This document shows positions 7,912-15,032 of a stretch of DNA of 30,787 nucleotides, piece by piece. The notes beneath the pieces are model-generated. The model was not told the DNA's origin, searched no databases, and worked only from the letters and a program-made list of their open reading frames with translations. Within the stretch, counting starts at the first letter, position 1, and each line of letters begins with the position of its first letter. A program made the translations under genes and the position numbers. Where the stretch lies: IMG/VR virus record IMGVR_UViG_3300032322_001369, positions 1 through 30,787 of that record; one strand, 5' to 3'. The stretch is from a virus.

Positions 7912-8234
7912 TGAGCTATTTGGTTACAGAAAATTGTATTAAATGTAAGCACACCGATTGTGTAGAAGTATGTCCGGTTGATTGTTTTTATGAAGGACCA
8001 AATTTCCTAGCTATTAACCCAGACGAATGTATCGATTGCGCTGTCTGTGTTCCGGAATGTCCTGTCAATGCTATTGTACCCGATAACGATAAAGACATCG
8101 ATGTAGTATTTTGGACAGATCTAAATCGTCGACTGAGTTCTAAATGGCCTAATATTACTAAAAAGAAAACTGCTCTGCCGGATGCAGAAGATTGGAATGG
8201 AAAACCTAATAAGTTGCCATTGTTAGAAGAATGA
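7911..8234 (+). CDS. fdxA: 7Fe-8S ferredoxin (Azotobacter FdI / FdxA type)
   Basis: A 107-aa full-length ferredoxin. Cysteines lie at 9, 12, 17, 21, 25, 40, 43, 46 and 50. By analogy with Azotobacter FdI (whose published numbering omits the initial Met), Cys9, 17 and 50 would hold a [3Fe-4S] cluster and Cys21, 40, 43 and 46 a [4Fe-4S] cluster. Segments [17 protein letters not shown] and WPNITKKK, plus a C-terminal PDAEDW, match FdI almost residue for residue from memory, including the long C-terminal extension. It would carry low-potential electrons to a host or phage oxidoreductase. The start overlaps the gp44 stop by one base, so it is embedded in a phage operon. A recent bacterial acquisition is likely. 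Confidence 0.93.
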   Translation: MSYLVTENCIKCKHTDCVEVCPVDCFYEGPNFLAINPDECIDCAVCVPECPVNAIVPDNDKDIDVVFWTDLNRRLSSKWPNITKKKTALPDAEDWNGKPNKLPLLEE

Positions 8235-8473
8235 AATATAGATATATGATAGTATCTTATATGAAAAAACCTAACGGCAAATGGGATGAGATCACTGATT
8301 TTAAAAATAGCCTAAAGACTCGTCATTATCAGACAGCCAAAGTTATTCTAGATTTTAAAGAGAAAAAATGCGTTATGAATTCTATCAATCCTCAAGCGGG
8401 ATTCGATGATATGTTAGAATTCTATAAAAGGTTACTAGGGGATCAATTGACCCCCTATCTCCCTAACGATTAG
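8231..8473 (+). CDS. Small conserved hypothetical protein
   Basis: An 80-aa protein overlapping the ferredoxin gene by 4 bases. It has a beta-strand start ([19 protein letters not shown]), a central strand [13 protein letters not shown] and a short helix near the C-terminus. Proteins of this layout recur in T4-like marine phages without known function. It ends tail to tail with phoH, the stop codons overlapping by 3-4 bases. Confidence 0.6.
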   Translation: MKYRYMIVSYMKKPNGKWDEITDFKNSLKTRHYQTAKVILDFKEKKCVMNSINPQAGFDDMLEFYKRLLGDQLTPYLPND

Positions 8474-9204
8474 TCATCACCATATATTGCTAATATCTCC
8501 TTTACCGCCTCGTGGCGCTCAACGTCACCTACAGTGAAGTGACAGATATCTACATATCTGTGATTTGCAAAGTTGTTATACAACCCGAGGAACTCTAGCA
8601 GTCCGTTATTTGAAGGACGGTCTGCTTGTTGCAAATCTCCAGTAACGATCATCTTAGAACCCTGGCCTAACCTAGTAAGCAGCATCTTCATTTGACTAGG
8701 TGTAGCGTTCTGCATCTCATCTGCGATGATTACAGCATTTTTAAATGTTCGGCCTCTCATATACGCCAGAGGACTGGTTTCAATCACCCCCTCTTTTATC
8801 ATATTTTCGATTTCTCTGGCATTGTAATTTTCGGCAAACACATCCATAATTGGCTTTGTCCATGGTTCCATCTTTTGTTGTAGATCTCCTGGCAAAAATC
8901 CGTGTTGCTCATCTACTGAAACAGCTGGTCTAGTAATAATAATTTTTGTGGTTGACCCGTATTTCAACTGGTCTATAGCCCACTGTACAGCCAACATAGT
9001 TTTACCCGTGCCCGCTGGACCTATGGCAAAAATTATCATCTTTTGCTCATTGTTCAGTTTTAATAGGTAGTTTTCTTGATTAAGATTTTTCGGATATAGT
9101 TGGACTTTCGGACGCTTTTGATAATTTTTATCTACTAGCTTTATTACGTTAGACTCTTCTTGATAATTAGTAGCTTTCAGTACTGCTGCTCTTTTTCGCT
9201 TCAT
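8470..9204 (-). CDS. phoH: PhoH-like P-loop ATPase
   Basis: A 244-aa protein and the only minus-strand gene here. It has Walker A GPAGTGKT (62-69), the TRPAVSVDEQ-GFLPGD segment typical of PhoH, and Walker B VIIADEMQN (158-166), then TGDLQQAD. PhoH proteins are ATPases, some fused to RNase domains; in marine phages the gene is common and has been linked to phosphate stress and RNA metabolism, but its role is not settled. The N-terminal 45 residues are basic and variable. A GGAGG site lies about 11 bases before its ATG, and a perfect 7-bp hairpin sits further up its leader. Confidence 0.9.
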   Translation of the reverse strand: MKRKRAAVLKATNYQEESNVIKLVDKNYQKRPKVQLYPKNLNQENYLLKLNNEQKMIIFAIGPAGTGKTMLAVQWAIDQLKYGSTTKIIITRPAVSVDEQHGFLPGDLQQKMEPWTKPIMDVFAENYNAREIENMIKEGVIETSPLAYMRGRTFKNAVIIADEMQNATPSQMKMLLTRLGQGSKMIVTGDLQQADRPSNNGLLEFLGLYNNFANHRYVDICHFTVGDVERHEAVKEILAIYGDD

Positions 9205-9234
9205 ATAAGGTTAGCCCTCCTTTAAAATGCTAGG

Positions 9235-9262
9235 CACGGACCCTAAAACCGTAGTGTCCGTG
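9235..9262 (-). promoter_or_regulatory. Hairpin in the phoH leader
   Basis: CACGGAC at 9235-9241 pairs perfectly with GTCCGTG at 9256-9262 across a 14-base loop. On the minus strand it would form in the phoH 5' leader upstream of the GGAGG site. There is no T-tract, so it is not an obvious terminator. A -10-like TATAAT on the minus strand (9304 to 9299) lies upstream, without a clear -35. Function unknown. The rest of the 146-base divergent gap holds a late motif for the + strand. Confidence 0.45.
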
Positions 9263-9327
9263 ACCGAACACAAACATATTTAATCCGAAGCTGATTTTAT
9301 TATAAGTTATGTTTAAGTTTTAGGCGG

Positions 9328-9335
9328 AATAAATA
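9328..9335 (+). promoter_or_regulatory. T4-type late promoter motif
   Basis: AATAAATA in the divergent gap, 16 bases before the 9351 ATG. Transcription would begin near 9341, close to the GGGAG ribosome-binding site. It matches the T4 late -10 element TATAAATA except at the first base. Confidence 0.45.
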
Positions 9336-9350
9336 CATTGGGAGAACTCC

Positions 9351-9884
9351 ATGGCAGATATAAAAGATATTATAAGCAACATAGAACAAATCTACGGTTC
9401 TAATAACAGCTTAAATTTACTCAAAGACTTCGAACGTGTAATAGACGAGCTAGATACCTATGTCTACGATAACTGGTTAGACGGACAATTAGTAGCTGGG
9501 CCAACAGAACACAGATATTTTGTAGAATGTACCTTTATGTGGCCTAAAGAAAAAATGCCTGAACCTCAAGGCGGCCTAAGATTGTTAGATTACGGGTGCA
9601 AAGTTAAATTTGCAGAATCAACTCTAAAAAAAGTAAGAAAAATTAAAACTCCAGACGATATCCGTCCAGGAACACGAAAAGGTAAAATCGATATCGAAGA
9701 TATCTGGTTAGTTAAAATTTTGATGCCTAAAAAATTAATGCAAGATATCAATCGTGGATACAAGAATTTAGACAAAAATAAAGTAGAAGATATCATAAAT
9801 CAATTCGGTGCTGTTAATGCTAACGTTGATGCATCGGAAACACAAGTACAGGATCAAACTAATGCAGAACAACCAGCAGCTTAA
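9351..9884 (+). CDS. Conserved T4-like marine phage protein, function unknown
   Basis: A 177-aa protein with a GGGAG site 5 bases before the ATG. It begins MADIKDIISNIEQIYG. A central region has FERVIDELDTYVYDNWLDG and YFVECTFMWP followed by a Gly/Pro-rich turn, a pattern I recall from hypothetical proteins conserved in T4-like marine myoviruses. The C-terminal 25 residues are Gln/Ala/Asn-rich and probably disordered. It overlaps the next gene by 23 bases. The pairing with the 9862 gene suggests a joint function, but none can be named. Confidence 0.65.
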   Translation: MADIKDIISNIEQIYGSNNSLNLLKDFERVIDELDTYVYDNWLDGQLVAGPTEHRYFVECTFMWPKEKMPEPQGGLRLLDYGCKVKFAESTLKKVRKIKTPDDIRPGTRKGKIDIEDIWLVKILMPKKLMQDINRGYKNLDKNKVEDIINQFGAVNANVDASETQVQDQTNAEQPAA

Positions 9885-10608
9885 TGAGGGATTGAGATCA
9901 GAAGATCTTCTTAATCTAGTTCATCCTATTTTCGATATAGATACCTATAGATCAAAAATGGGGGAGGATCGAGACGTTTGTGTTCTTTCTTTCAAGGTTA
10001 AAGATAGAGCACCGGCAAAGGACCTAATGGAATTTGTCGAGAAAGGTTATTCTTTTGTTTTAGATGCTGATGTTAGCTCTGGCGAAAATGACCAGGGAGA
10101 ATATTTTGTTTTCATAGAACTTTCAAGAAACGAAAAGTTATCAGAAAACATAAAAGAACTTACCCACGGTATCAATAAACTTACAGGCAATGACAGATGG
10201 AAATTCAAATATCACAAAGATTCTTCTGTACATGAGGCCAATCAAGAAATGTTAAGAAAGATTGTTCCGGAAACTCCAATGGCTTACGAAGGTTTTATGA
10301 ATAAGGTAAAAATCGAAGGAATTAAAAAATTCTTTAACAAAACTCTTATGGATGATTTAGTTTTAGAAAATGATATCATTACAATTAAAAAACCCTTTAA
10401 TAAAATTGTCAAGTTGAAAATAATAGGCGAAGATAATACTCAAAGCATTTTAGAAAATACAGAAGATACTATTACAGTAGATCAAGGATCGACCAGCGAA
10501 GTTTTTTGGTTAACTAAAGTATTAGGGGATTACAACATTACTAAAATTGGCGAGAACTTTTTGTTTGACAACAAAGGGCAGGCCATGTTACTACAAAGGA
10601 TAGAATAA
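9862..10608 (+). CDS. Conserved T4-like marine phage protein, function unknown
   Basis: A 248-aa protein. I chose ATG 9862 (MQNNQQLNEGLRSEDLLNLV) over an upstream in-frame ATG at 9808 because it reduces the overlap with the previous gene to 23 bases and gives an ordinary N-terminus. Features include FDIDTYRSKMGEDRDVCVLS, a helix with DLMEFVEKGYSFVLDADVS, and a beta-rich C-terminal half. The pattern is familiar from marine T4-like phages as a paired hypothetical. The TAATG stop/start overlap couples it to the endolysin gene. Confidence 0.65.
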   Translation: MQNNQQLNEGLRSEDLLNLVHPIFDIDTYRSKMGEDRDVCVLSFKVKDRAPAKDLMEFVEKGYSFVLDADVSSGENDQGEYFVFIELSRNEKLSENIKELTHGINKLTGNDRWKFKYHKDSSVHEANQEMLRKIVPETPMAYEGFMNKVKIEGIKKFFNKTLMDDLVLENDIITIKKPFNKIVKLKIIGEDNTQSILENTEDTITVDQGSTSEVFWLTKVLGDYNITKIGENFLFDNKGQAMLLQRIE

Positions 10609-11237
10609 TGAGTTTTACATTTAATTTTACCAAAGATCAACTTAAAGAAATGATTCCAAAAAATCCATATTTGGATAATTGGTATAAGGCCATTTCTGAA
10701 ATCCTTCCGGAATACGAAATCAACACCCCCCAACGTGTCGCAGCATTCTTAGCACAGTGCGCTCACGAGAGCGGAGGTTTTATTTTCTTAAAAGAGAATC
10801 TAAATTACAAAGCAGCTAGCCTACGTAAAGTATTTCCTAAATACTTCCCAGACGATGCTACTGCGGCAGCATATGCCAACAAACCAGAAAAAATTGCCAA
10901 TAGAGTCTATGCTAATCGTATGGGCAACGGAGACGAATCTTCGGGCGATGGATGGCGTTATTGTGGAAGAGGATTGATCCAATTGACTGGTAAAGACAAC
11001 TACACATTTTTCGCAGCATCGTTAGATATTCCTGTTGAAGAAGCATCTGAATATCTGCAAACTTTTGAAGGCGCTGTACAATCAGCTTGTTTCTTCTGGG
11101 AACAAAATAAATTAAATCAATGGGCTGACAAAGGCGACATCCTAACATTGACTAAACGCATCAACGGTGGTACCATTGGCCTAGACGATCGTATCAAACA
11201 TTACAATCATGCTTTACATATCTTTGGAGCACATTAA
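10608..11237 (+). CDS. Endolysin, glycoside hydrolase family 19
   Basis: A 209-aa protein of the GH19 chitinase/lysozyme fold. CAHESGGF (51-58) carries the catalytic Glu54, and YCGRGLIQLTGKDNY is the conserved substrate-cleft segment. TKRINGG and the C-terminal region YNHALHIF fit the same family. In phages these enzymes cut the glycan strands of peptidoglycan. It has no signal peptide, so a holin is needed to release it. It heads a lysis block with spanins directly downstream, and starts on the last base of the previous stop. Confidence 0.9.
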   Translation: MSFTFNFTKDQLKEMIPKNPYLDNWYKAISEILPEYEINTPQRVAAFLAQCAHESGGFIFLKENLNYKAASLRKVFPKYFPDDATAAAYANKPEKIANRVYANRMGNGDESSGDGWRYCGRGLIQLTGKDNYTFFAASLDIPVEEASEYLQTFEGAVQSACFFWEQNKLNQWADKGDILTLTKRINGGTIGLDDRIKHYNHALHIFGAH

Positions 11238-11239
11238 CA

Positions 11240-11707
11240 ATGTGGCTAACTAGCTGGATGCTGAGTTTTATCCCAGATACATTTTTTGTTTGGGTGAGTT
11301 ATGTTCTGGTTGGTATAGGGGTAGCACTGTACATAATTAGTAAATTAGTACAATGGCTACCTTTTCTTAGCCGTTATAAATTTCCAGCAGAAATTATCGG
11401 TGTCTTATTATTAGTGATAGGCGCCTATGTTTTTGGCAGTTATGGTACAGAGATGGTATGGCGTGAACGTGTTCGCGAACTAGAAGAAAAAGTAGCTATC
11501 GCTGAACAAAAATCTAAAGAAAAAAATATAGAAATACGTACTAAGATTGTAGAAAAGATCAAAGAAGTAAAAGTAGTACAAGAAATAGTCAAGAACATTA
11601 TCGTTGAAAAAGAGAAAGTTATAGATGCACAGTGCAAGGTTGCACCAGAAGCTATCGATATTCTCAATCTCGCAGCCCAAGGACAGTTAAAGGAAGAAAA
11701 GAAATGA
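11240..11707 (+). CDS. Probable inner-membrane spanin (Rz-like)
   Basis: A 155-aa protein. Two hydrophobic segments lie at about residues 15-36 and 49-68, followed by a long charged coiled coil (WRERVRELEEKVAIAEQKSK, then alternating Lys/Glu/Ile/Val) and a short C-terminal Ala/Leu region. This membrane-plus-periplasmic-coiled-coil layout, right after the endolysin and overlapped by a lipoprotein gene, is the signature of an i-spanin. Two membrane segments are more than the usual one, so topology is uncertain. With the o-spanin it would fuse inner and outer membranes at lysis. Confidence 0.7.
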   Translation: MWLTSWMLSFIPDTFFVWVSYVLVGIGVALYIISKLVQWLPFLSRYKFPAEIIGVLLLVIGAYVFGSYGTEMVWRERVRELEEKVAIAEQKSKEKNIEIRTKIVEKIKEVKVVQEIVKNIIVEKEKVIDAQCKVAPEAIDILNLAAQGQLKEEKK

Positions 11708-11973
11708 AAAGACTGGCTCTAATTCTTCCAGTGTTTTTACTCACAGGATGTTTAGCAACAGCTCCTGTCAAGCGTAATTTCCCCGATGTACCAGAAGAGT
11801 TGATGAAGGCGTGTCCTGCACTGAAAACTGTGGCGCCAGGAACTGAACAGTTATCAAAGGTGATCAGTGTCGTAGCAGACAACTACGCACAGTATCACGA
11901 GTGCAAGATTAAAGTTGACGGTTGGATCGAGTGGTACAATGCGCAGAAAAAGATTTTTGACGAAGTAAAATGA
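11704..11973 (+). CDS. Outer-membrane lipoprotein, probable o-spanin (Rz1-like)
   Basis: An 89-aa protein. I start it at ATG 11704, which overlaps the i-spanin stop (ATGA); the longer upstream frame would lie inside the i-spanin. The N-terminus MKRLALILPVFLLTGC has a charged start, a hydrophobic core and a lipobox LTGC with Cys16 for lipid attachment. The mature part has Pro and two further Cys, and no further membrane segment. A lipoprotein coupled to an i-spanin implies a Gram-negative host. The stop overlaps the next ATG in the same way. Confidence 0.75.
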   Translation: MKRLALILPVFLLTGCLATAPVKRNFPDVPEELMKACPALKTVAPGTEQLSKVISVVADNYAQYHECKIKVDGWIEWYNAQKKIFDEVK

Positions 11974-12335
11974 GTCCAGTATTCGATACAGATAATGACG
12001 GTAAGATTGGGCGTAGAGATATCGAAGCCAGTGATCGTCTTCTAGAATTAGAACTTAGAGAAGAAAAAGCAGATAGCCAAAGAAGAATGGCTTGGGTAGC
12101 CATTGTCTCTATGATCGTGTTTACTGTGCTTCTGTTTAGTCCCGTTATATCAGATTCTAGAGTCGAAGCACTGGCAGATTTATTAGGATTGTTTTACATA
12201 GCCCAAGCAGGTGTAGTAGGTGCTTATATGGGGGTAACTGCTTGGATGAGTAAAGGGCAAAGCTCTGTAGTAAGTAGAATCTCCCCTTCGCCTACTCCAA
12301 AACGTGTGCCGCAACCAACAGAACCAGAATTATAA
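11970..12335 (+). CDS. Membrane protein with an N-terminal EF-hand loop, holin candidate
   Basis: A 121-aa protein coupled to the o-spanin by an ATGA overlap. Residues 6-17 (DTDNDGKIGRRD) form a canonical EF-hand loop with acidic ligands at positions 1, 3, 5 and 12, Gly at 6 and Ile at 8. A charged helix follows, then hydrophobic segments at about 41-60 and 70-92, and a Pro/Ser-rich tail. Position and topology fit a holin, the pore that frees the endolysin; the calcium-binding loop on such a protein is unusual. Holin identity is inference from context only. Confidence 0.6.
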   Translation: MSPVFDTDNDGKIGRRDIEASDRLLELELREEKADSQRRMAWVAIVSMIVFTVLLFSPVISDSRVEALADLLGLFYIAQAGVVGAYMGVTAWMSKGQSSVVSRISPSPTPKRVPQPTEPEL

Positions 12336-12373
12336 TAGCAGTTTATTCAAAATGATGTTTTACTACTTTTTTG

Positions 12374-12381
12374 GGTAAATA
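12374..12381 (+). promoter_or_regulatory. Weak T4-type late promoter motif
   Basis: GGTAAATA in the 80-base gap between 12335 and 12416, the same sequence as at 288-295. Transcription would begin near 12387, ahead of an AAAGGAGC ribosome-binding site for the 12416 gene. Confidence 0.35.
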
Positions 12382-12415
12382 ACATTGTGTTTTATGTTAG
12401 GACAAAAGGAGCGGT

Positions 12416-12691
12416 ATGAACAGTGATTTAAAATTATTTAAATGGGTGATTATTTTACTTGCCCTACCTTTAGGTCTAGCTATTTTTGGAGGAGACAGTT
12501 TCCGATACCCTTGTCAAGATCCGGCTAATTGGGATAAGGATATGTGTAAACTTCCGTTATGTGATGTAACAAGAACCTGTCCCGAGCATATTTTCAAAGG
12601 TCAACGAGATCCGAGATTAGGGCCACCGAAGGACGGAATTCCAGCTTCAATAGCTCAACCCCCTGTAGTTGATAATAAAGGATGCAGATGA
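12416..12691 (+). CDS. Small membrane-anchored Cys-rich protein
   Basis: A 91-aa protein with an AAAGGAG site. Residues about 9-25 are a membrane segment or uncleaved signal (KWVIILLALPLGLAIFGG). The periplasmic part has six Cys in an ordered pattern (YPCQDPANWDKDMCKLPLCD, then TRTC, and a final Cys), suggesting disulfide bonds or metal binding. A similar FRYPCQDPANW segment is familiar from T4-like marine phages. It overlaps the next gene by 4 bases. Function unknown. Confidence 0.65.
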   Translation: MNSDLKLFKWVIILLALPLGLAIFGGDSFRYPCQDPANWDKDMCKLPLCDVTRTCPEHIFKGQRDPRLGPPKDGIPASIAQPPVVDNKGCR

Positions 12692-13263
12692 TGGAAATTT
12701 TAACTAGATTTAAAAAAGAAGATAAAGAAACAGGAGAATACTTTATCTATACAGAAGAGCAGTTGATGGCTAGACTTAGATTTTTTATAGGTATCTGTTT
12801 AGCATTAACTCTAACAGGAATTGTTTTTGTTGTGTTATATTCAATTATTTTTGTAACACAGCCATTAAACGCTATTAGCCCAATTGATCAAAAGTTCTTT
12901 GAACTAATTATTCCGATCGCAACATTCTTGACAGGTACACTGTCGGGTATTATGTTAGCAGGTAATGATAAAGATGCTAAAATGAAAGCACTAGAAGCAG
13001 CCACTAAAGCTCCTACCGTAAGTCCTGCGCCTGGCGCAGGACCGAGTGGAGGGGGTTTCAGTGCATCGGCTAATATAGGCGGATTCAATGCAAGCTTTAG
13101 GTCGCCCACACCGGCATTCGGCGGAGGTGCACCCGTAGGAGGATTTGGCACCACAGCTCCCGGATTTGGTGCTGTACCACCTAGCAATTTTGGTGCGATG
13201 ACACCTTTAATGAGTAGTACTGGTAAGCCAATGCCAGAACAACCAGATCATCCAGAAATTTAA
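12688..13263 (+). CDS. Two-pass membrane protein with Gly/Pro-rich tail
   Basis: A 191-aa protein. The start at ATG 12688 makes an ATGA overlap with the previous stop; ATG 12682 and 12691 are also possible. After a charged N-terminus, hydrophobic segments lie at about 32-58 and 71-90. The C-terminal 85 residues are Gly/Ala/Pro/Phe-rich with repeated G-G-F and F-G units (for example VGGFGTTAPGFGAVPP) and are probably disordered. It shares an operon with the lysis block, so a role at the envelope is likely, but no function can be named. Confidence 0.6.
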   Translation: MMEILTRFKKEDKETGEYFIYTEEQLMARLRFFIGICLALTLTGIVFVVLYSIIFVTQPLNAISPIDQKFFELIIPIATFLTGTLSGIMLAGNDKDAKMKALEAATKAPTVSPAPGAGPSGGGFSASANIGGFNASFRSPTPAFGGGAPVGGFGTTAPGFGAVPPSNFGAMTPLMSSTGKPMPEQPDHPEI

Positions 13264-13273
13264 GGAGAACAAT

Positions 13274-13504
13274 ATGAAAAATATTATTTTTGTAGCAGGT
13301 CTAGCACTAGCCCTTTCTTATCCTGCTTATGCCGACAATCACGATAAGAAAGAACCAGAAACCAAAAAAGTCTGTGTAGATGCACAGGGTAAAGATGGCA
13401 AGCCTATTATGGATCCAAAAACCAATAAGCCTAAACAGAACTGTAAAGAAGTAAAGGTACACAAAAAGCACGAAGGTACCGCAGTTCCTGAAAAGAAAAA
13501 ATAA
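13274..13504 (+). CDS. Small secreted basic protein
   Basis: A 76-aa protein with AAGGAG before the ATG. The N-terminus MKNIIFVAGLALALSYPAYA is a clear Sec signal peptide with cleavage predicted after Ala20. The mature 56 residues are Lys-rich and hydrophilic, with two Cys (KKVCVDAQGKDGKP and KQNCKE) that could form a disulfide. It is the last gene before a strong terminator. Export to the periplasm is well supported; function is unknown, with superinfection exclusion or envelope modification as possibilities. Confidence 0.65.
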   Translation: MKNIIFVAGLALALSYPAYADNHDKKEPETKKVCVDAQGKDGKPIMDPKTNKPKQNCKEVKVHKKHEGTAVPEKKK

Positions 13505-13528
13505 TAGCTCAGCAACATCGAATTAAAT

Positions 13529-13557
13529 AATAGGACTATTTTTATAGTCCTATTTTT
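13529..13557 (+). terminator. Rho-independent terminator ending the lysis/envelope block
   Basis: AATAGGACTAT (13529-13539) pairs perfectly with ATAGTCCTATT (13544-13554) across a TTTT loop, followed by more T. An 11-bp stem with a U-tract is a strong intrinsic terminator. The next gene's ATG begins at 13558, directly after it. Confidence 0.9.
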
Positions 13558-14175
13558 ATGATCGCAGAAATTATTCCAATCTTTCCTACAGCAATTTATA
13601 AAGTTAAACTACGATCTCTCACTGTAGACGAAGAAGATGTAATAAGAACATCTAAAGTTCTTCCTAAAGAATTAGGAAACAGGACTTCGGCAAAGTCAAA
13701 CATTTTAGAAAATGATAAATTACAAGATTTAAAAAAAATATTTTCCGATAATATAAAGGTATATGCTGAAGAAATAATAAAGACTGATTGCGAATTATAT
13801 ATTACAAATTCTTGGAAGAACGAAAATCATTCAGGAGAACCGCATCTATTACATAATCACACTAACAGTATTATATCCGGCTGTTATTACGTAGACGTAG
13901 AAAATTCAGAAAATTCAATTTCCTTTCATAGAATGATGTTGCCATTTACTATGAATTTTAAAAGTAAAAAATATACCGAATTTAATTCAACAGAATGGAC
14001 TATTCCTATTGAAAATAATATGCTAATATTATTTCCATCTTCTTTGTATCATCAGGTAAGAATTAATCAAACAAATCATATAAGAACTAGTGTTGCATTT
14101 AATACGTTTGTCAAGGGAGGTTTCGACACTGAAACACAACTTGTAAATAATAATACTGCGATTTTTAAAATTTAA
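13558..14175 (+). CDS. 2OG-Fe(II) oxygenase family protein (first of three)
   Basis: A 205-aa protein. The N-terminus MIAEIIPIFPTAIYKV is typical of phage 2OG-Fe(II) oxygenases. Likely iron ligands are His99 and His101 (LHNHTNSIISGCYYV) and His165 (SLYHQV); Arg176 (HIRTSVAF) would bind 2-oxoglutarate. It resembles the 29198 product along its whole length. Substrate unknown; phage members may hydroxylate protein, nucleic acid or small molecules. The ATG lies right after a terminator with no Shine-Dalgarno, so it is either read from leaking transcripts or from an unseen start. This placement suggests an independently acquired gene. Confidence 0.8.
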   Translation: MIAEIIPIFPTAIYKVKLRSLTVDEEDVIRTSKVLPKELGNRTSAKSNILENDKLQDLKKIFSDNIKVYAEEIIKTDCELYITNSWKNENHSGEPHLLHNHTNSIISGCYYVDVENSENSISFHRMMLPFTMNFKSKKYTEFNSTEWTIPIENNMLILFPSSLYHQVRINQTNHIRTSVAFNTFVKGGFDTETQLVNNNTAIFKI

Positions 14176-14192
14176 ATTAGCGAATTACTATC

Positions 14193-15032
14193 ATGAATTA
14201 TTACGAAACATTAGGATTAAGACACGGGGCTGCTGATAACGAAATAAAAAAAGCATACCGAAGTTTAGCAATGAAACATCATCCGGACCGAGGTGGTGAT
14301 GAAAAAAAATTCAAAGAAATCGAAGAGGCATACAGAACTCTTAGCGATCCCGAGAAGAAGAGATTAGTAGACGCAGGAATTGACCCCAATTCTCAAGGCC
14401 AAGGTTCTACCTGGAATCAAGGACCTTTCGAATTTCATTTTGGGTCGGATAACATACACGATATTTTTAATCAATTCGGATTCGGTTTTAATCAAAGACC
14501 GATGAGAAGAAATAAATCTTTGAATATTACTATAGACATCACATTGGAAGATGTGTTATTAGGAAAAGAAATTAATGCAGAAGTAGGAATACCAGGTGGC
14601 AGAAAAAAAGTAATTAATATACAAATACCTCCCGGTATAGAAAACAATCAACAAATAAAATATTCTGGAATGGGGGACGATTCCATTCCAGATCTAAGAG
14701 CAGGCGATTTAATTGTTAATATAAGAGTCAAACCACATCCTGTTTTTAGAAGAGAAGGAGATGCATTAATTATTGAAAAAAGTATTAGTGTTTGGGATGC
14801 TATTCTCGGAACAAATTTAAATGTTTCAACTATAGACAATAAAGTAATTACAATAACCATTCCACCGGGAACACAGCCAGAAACTGTTCTGAGCTGCAGA
14901 GGCGAAGGTATACCTAATATGCGAACAAGACAACGAGGGAACTTATTAATGAAAATAAAAATAGATATTCCAAGAAATCTCGGAGATGCAGAAAAAAAAT
15001 TACTGGAAACAATAAGAAAAAATGGAATTTAA
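14193..15032 (+). CDS. dnaJ: DnaJ/CbpA-type J-domain co-chaperone
   Basis: A 279-aa protein. Residues 1-60 form a J domain with YYETLGL and the HPD motif at 30-32, required to stimulate DnaK ATPase. A Gly/Phe-containing linker (residues about 70-100) and two C-terminal peptide-binding domains follow, including IPPGIENNQQIKYSGMGDD and IPPGTQPETVLSCRGEG. No CxxCxGxG zinc repeats are present, so it is a type B protein like CbpA. It would steer host DnaK to chosen substrates. The last 11 bases overlap the deformylase gene. Confidence 0.92.
   Translation: MNYYETLGLRHGAADNEIKKAYRSLAMKHHPDRGGDEKKFKEIEEAYRTLSDPEKKRLVDAGIDPNSQGQGSTWNQGPFEFHFGSDNIHDIFNQFGFGFNQRPMRRNKSLNITIDITLEDVLLGKEINAEVGIPGGRKKVINIQIPPGIENNQQIKYSGMGDDSIPDLRAGDLIVNIRVKPHPVFRREGDALIIEKSISVWDAILGTNLNVSTIDNKVITITIPPGTQPETVLSCRGEGIPNMRTRQRGNLLMKIKIDIPRNLGDAEKKLLETIRKNGI

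Noticed and set aside
7911-8234. Ferredoxin as host contamination or an assembly chimera
   Set aside because: Its start shares a base with the gp44 stop and its end overlaps the next phage-type gene, so no junction is visible; read mapping would settle it.
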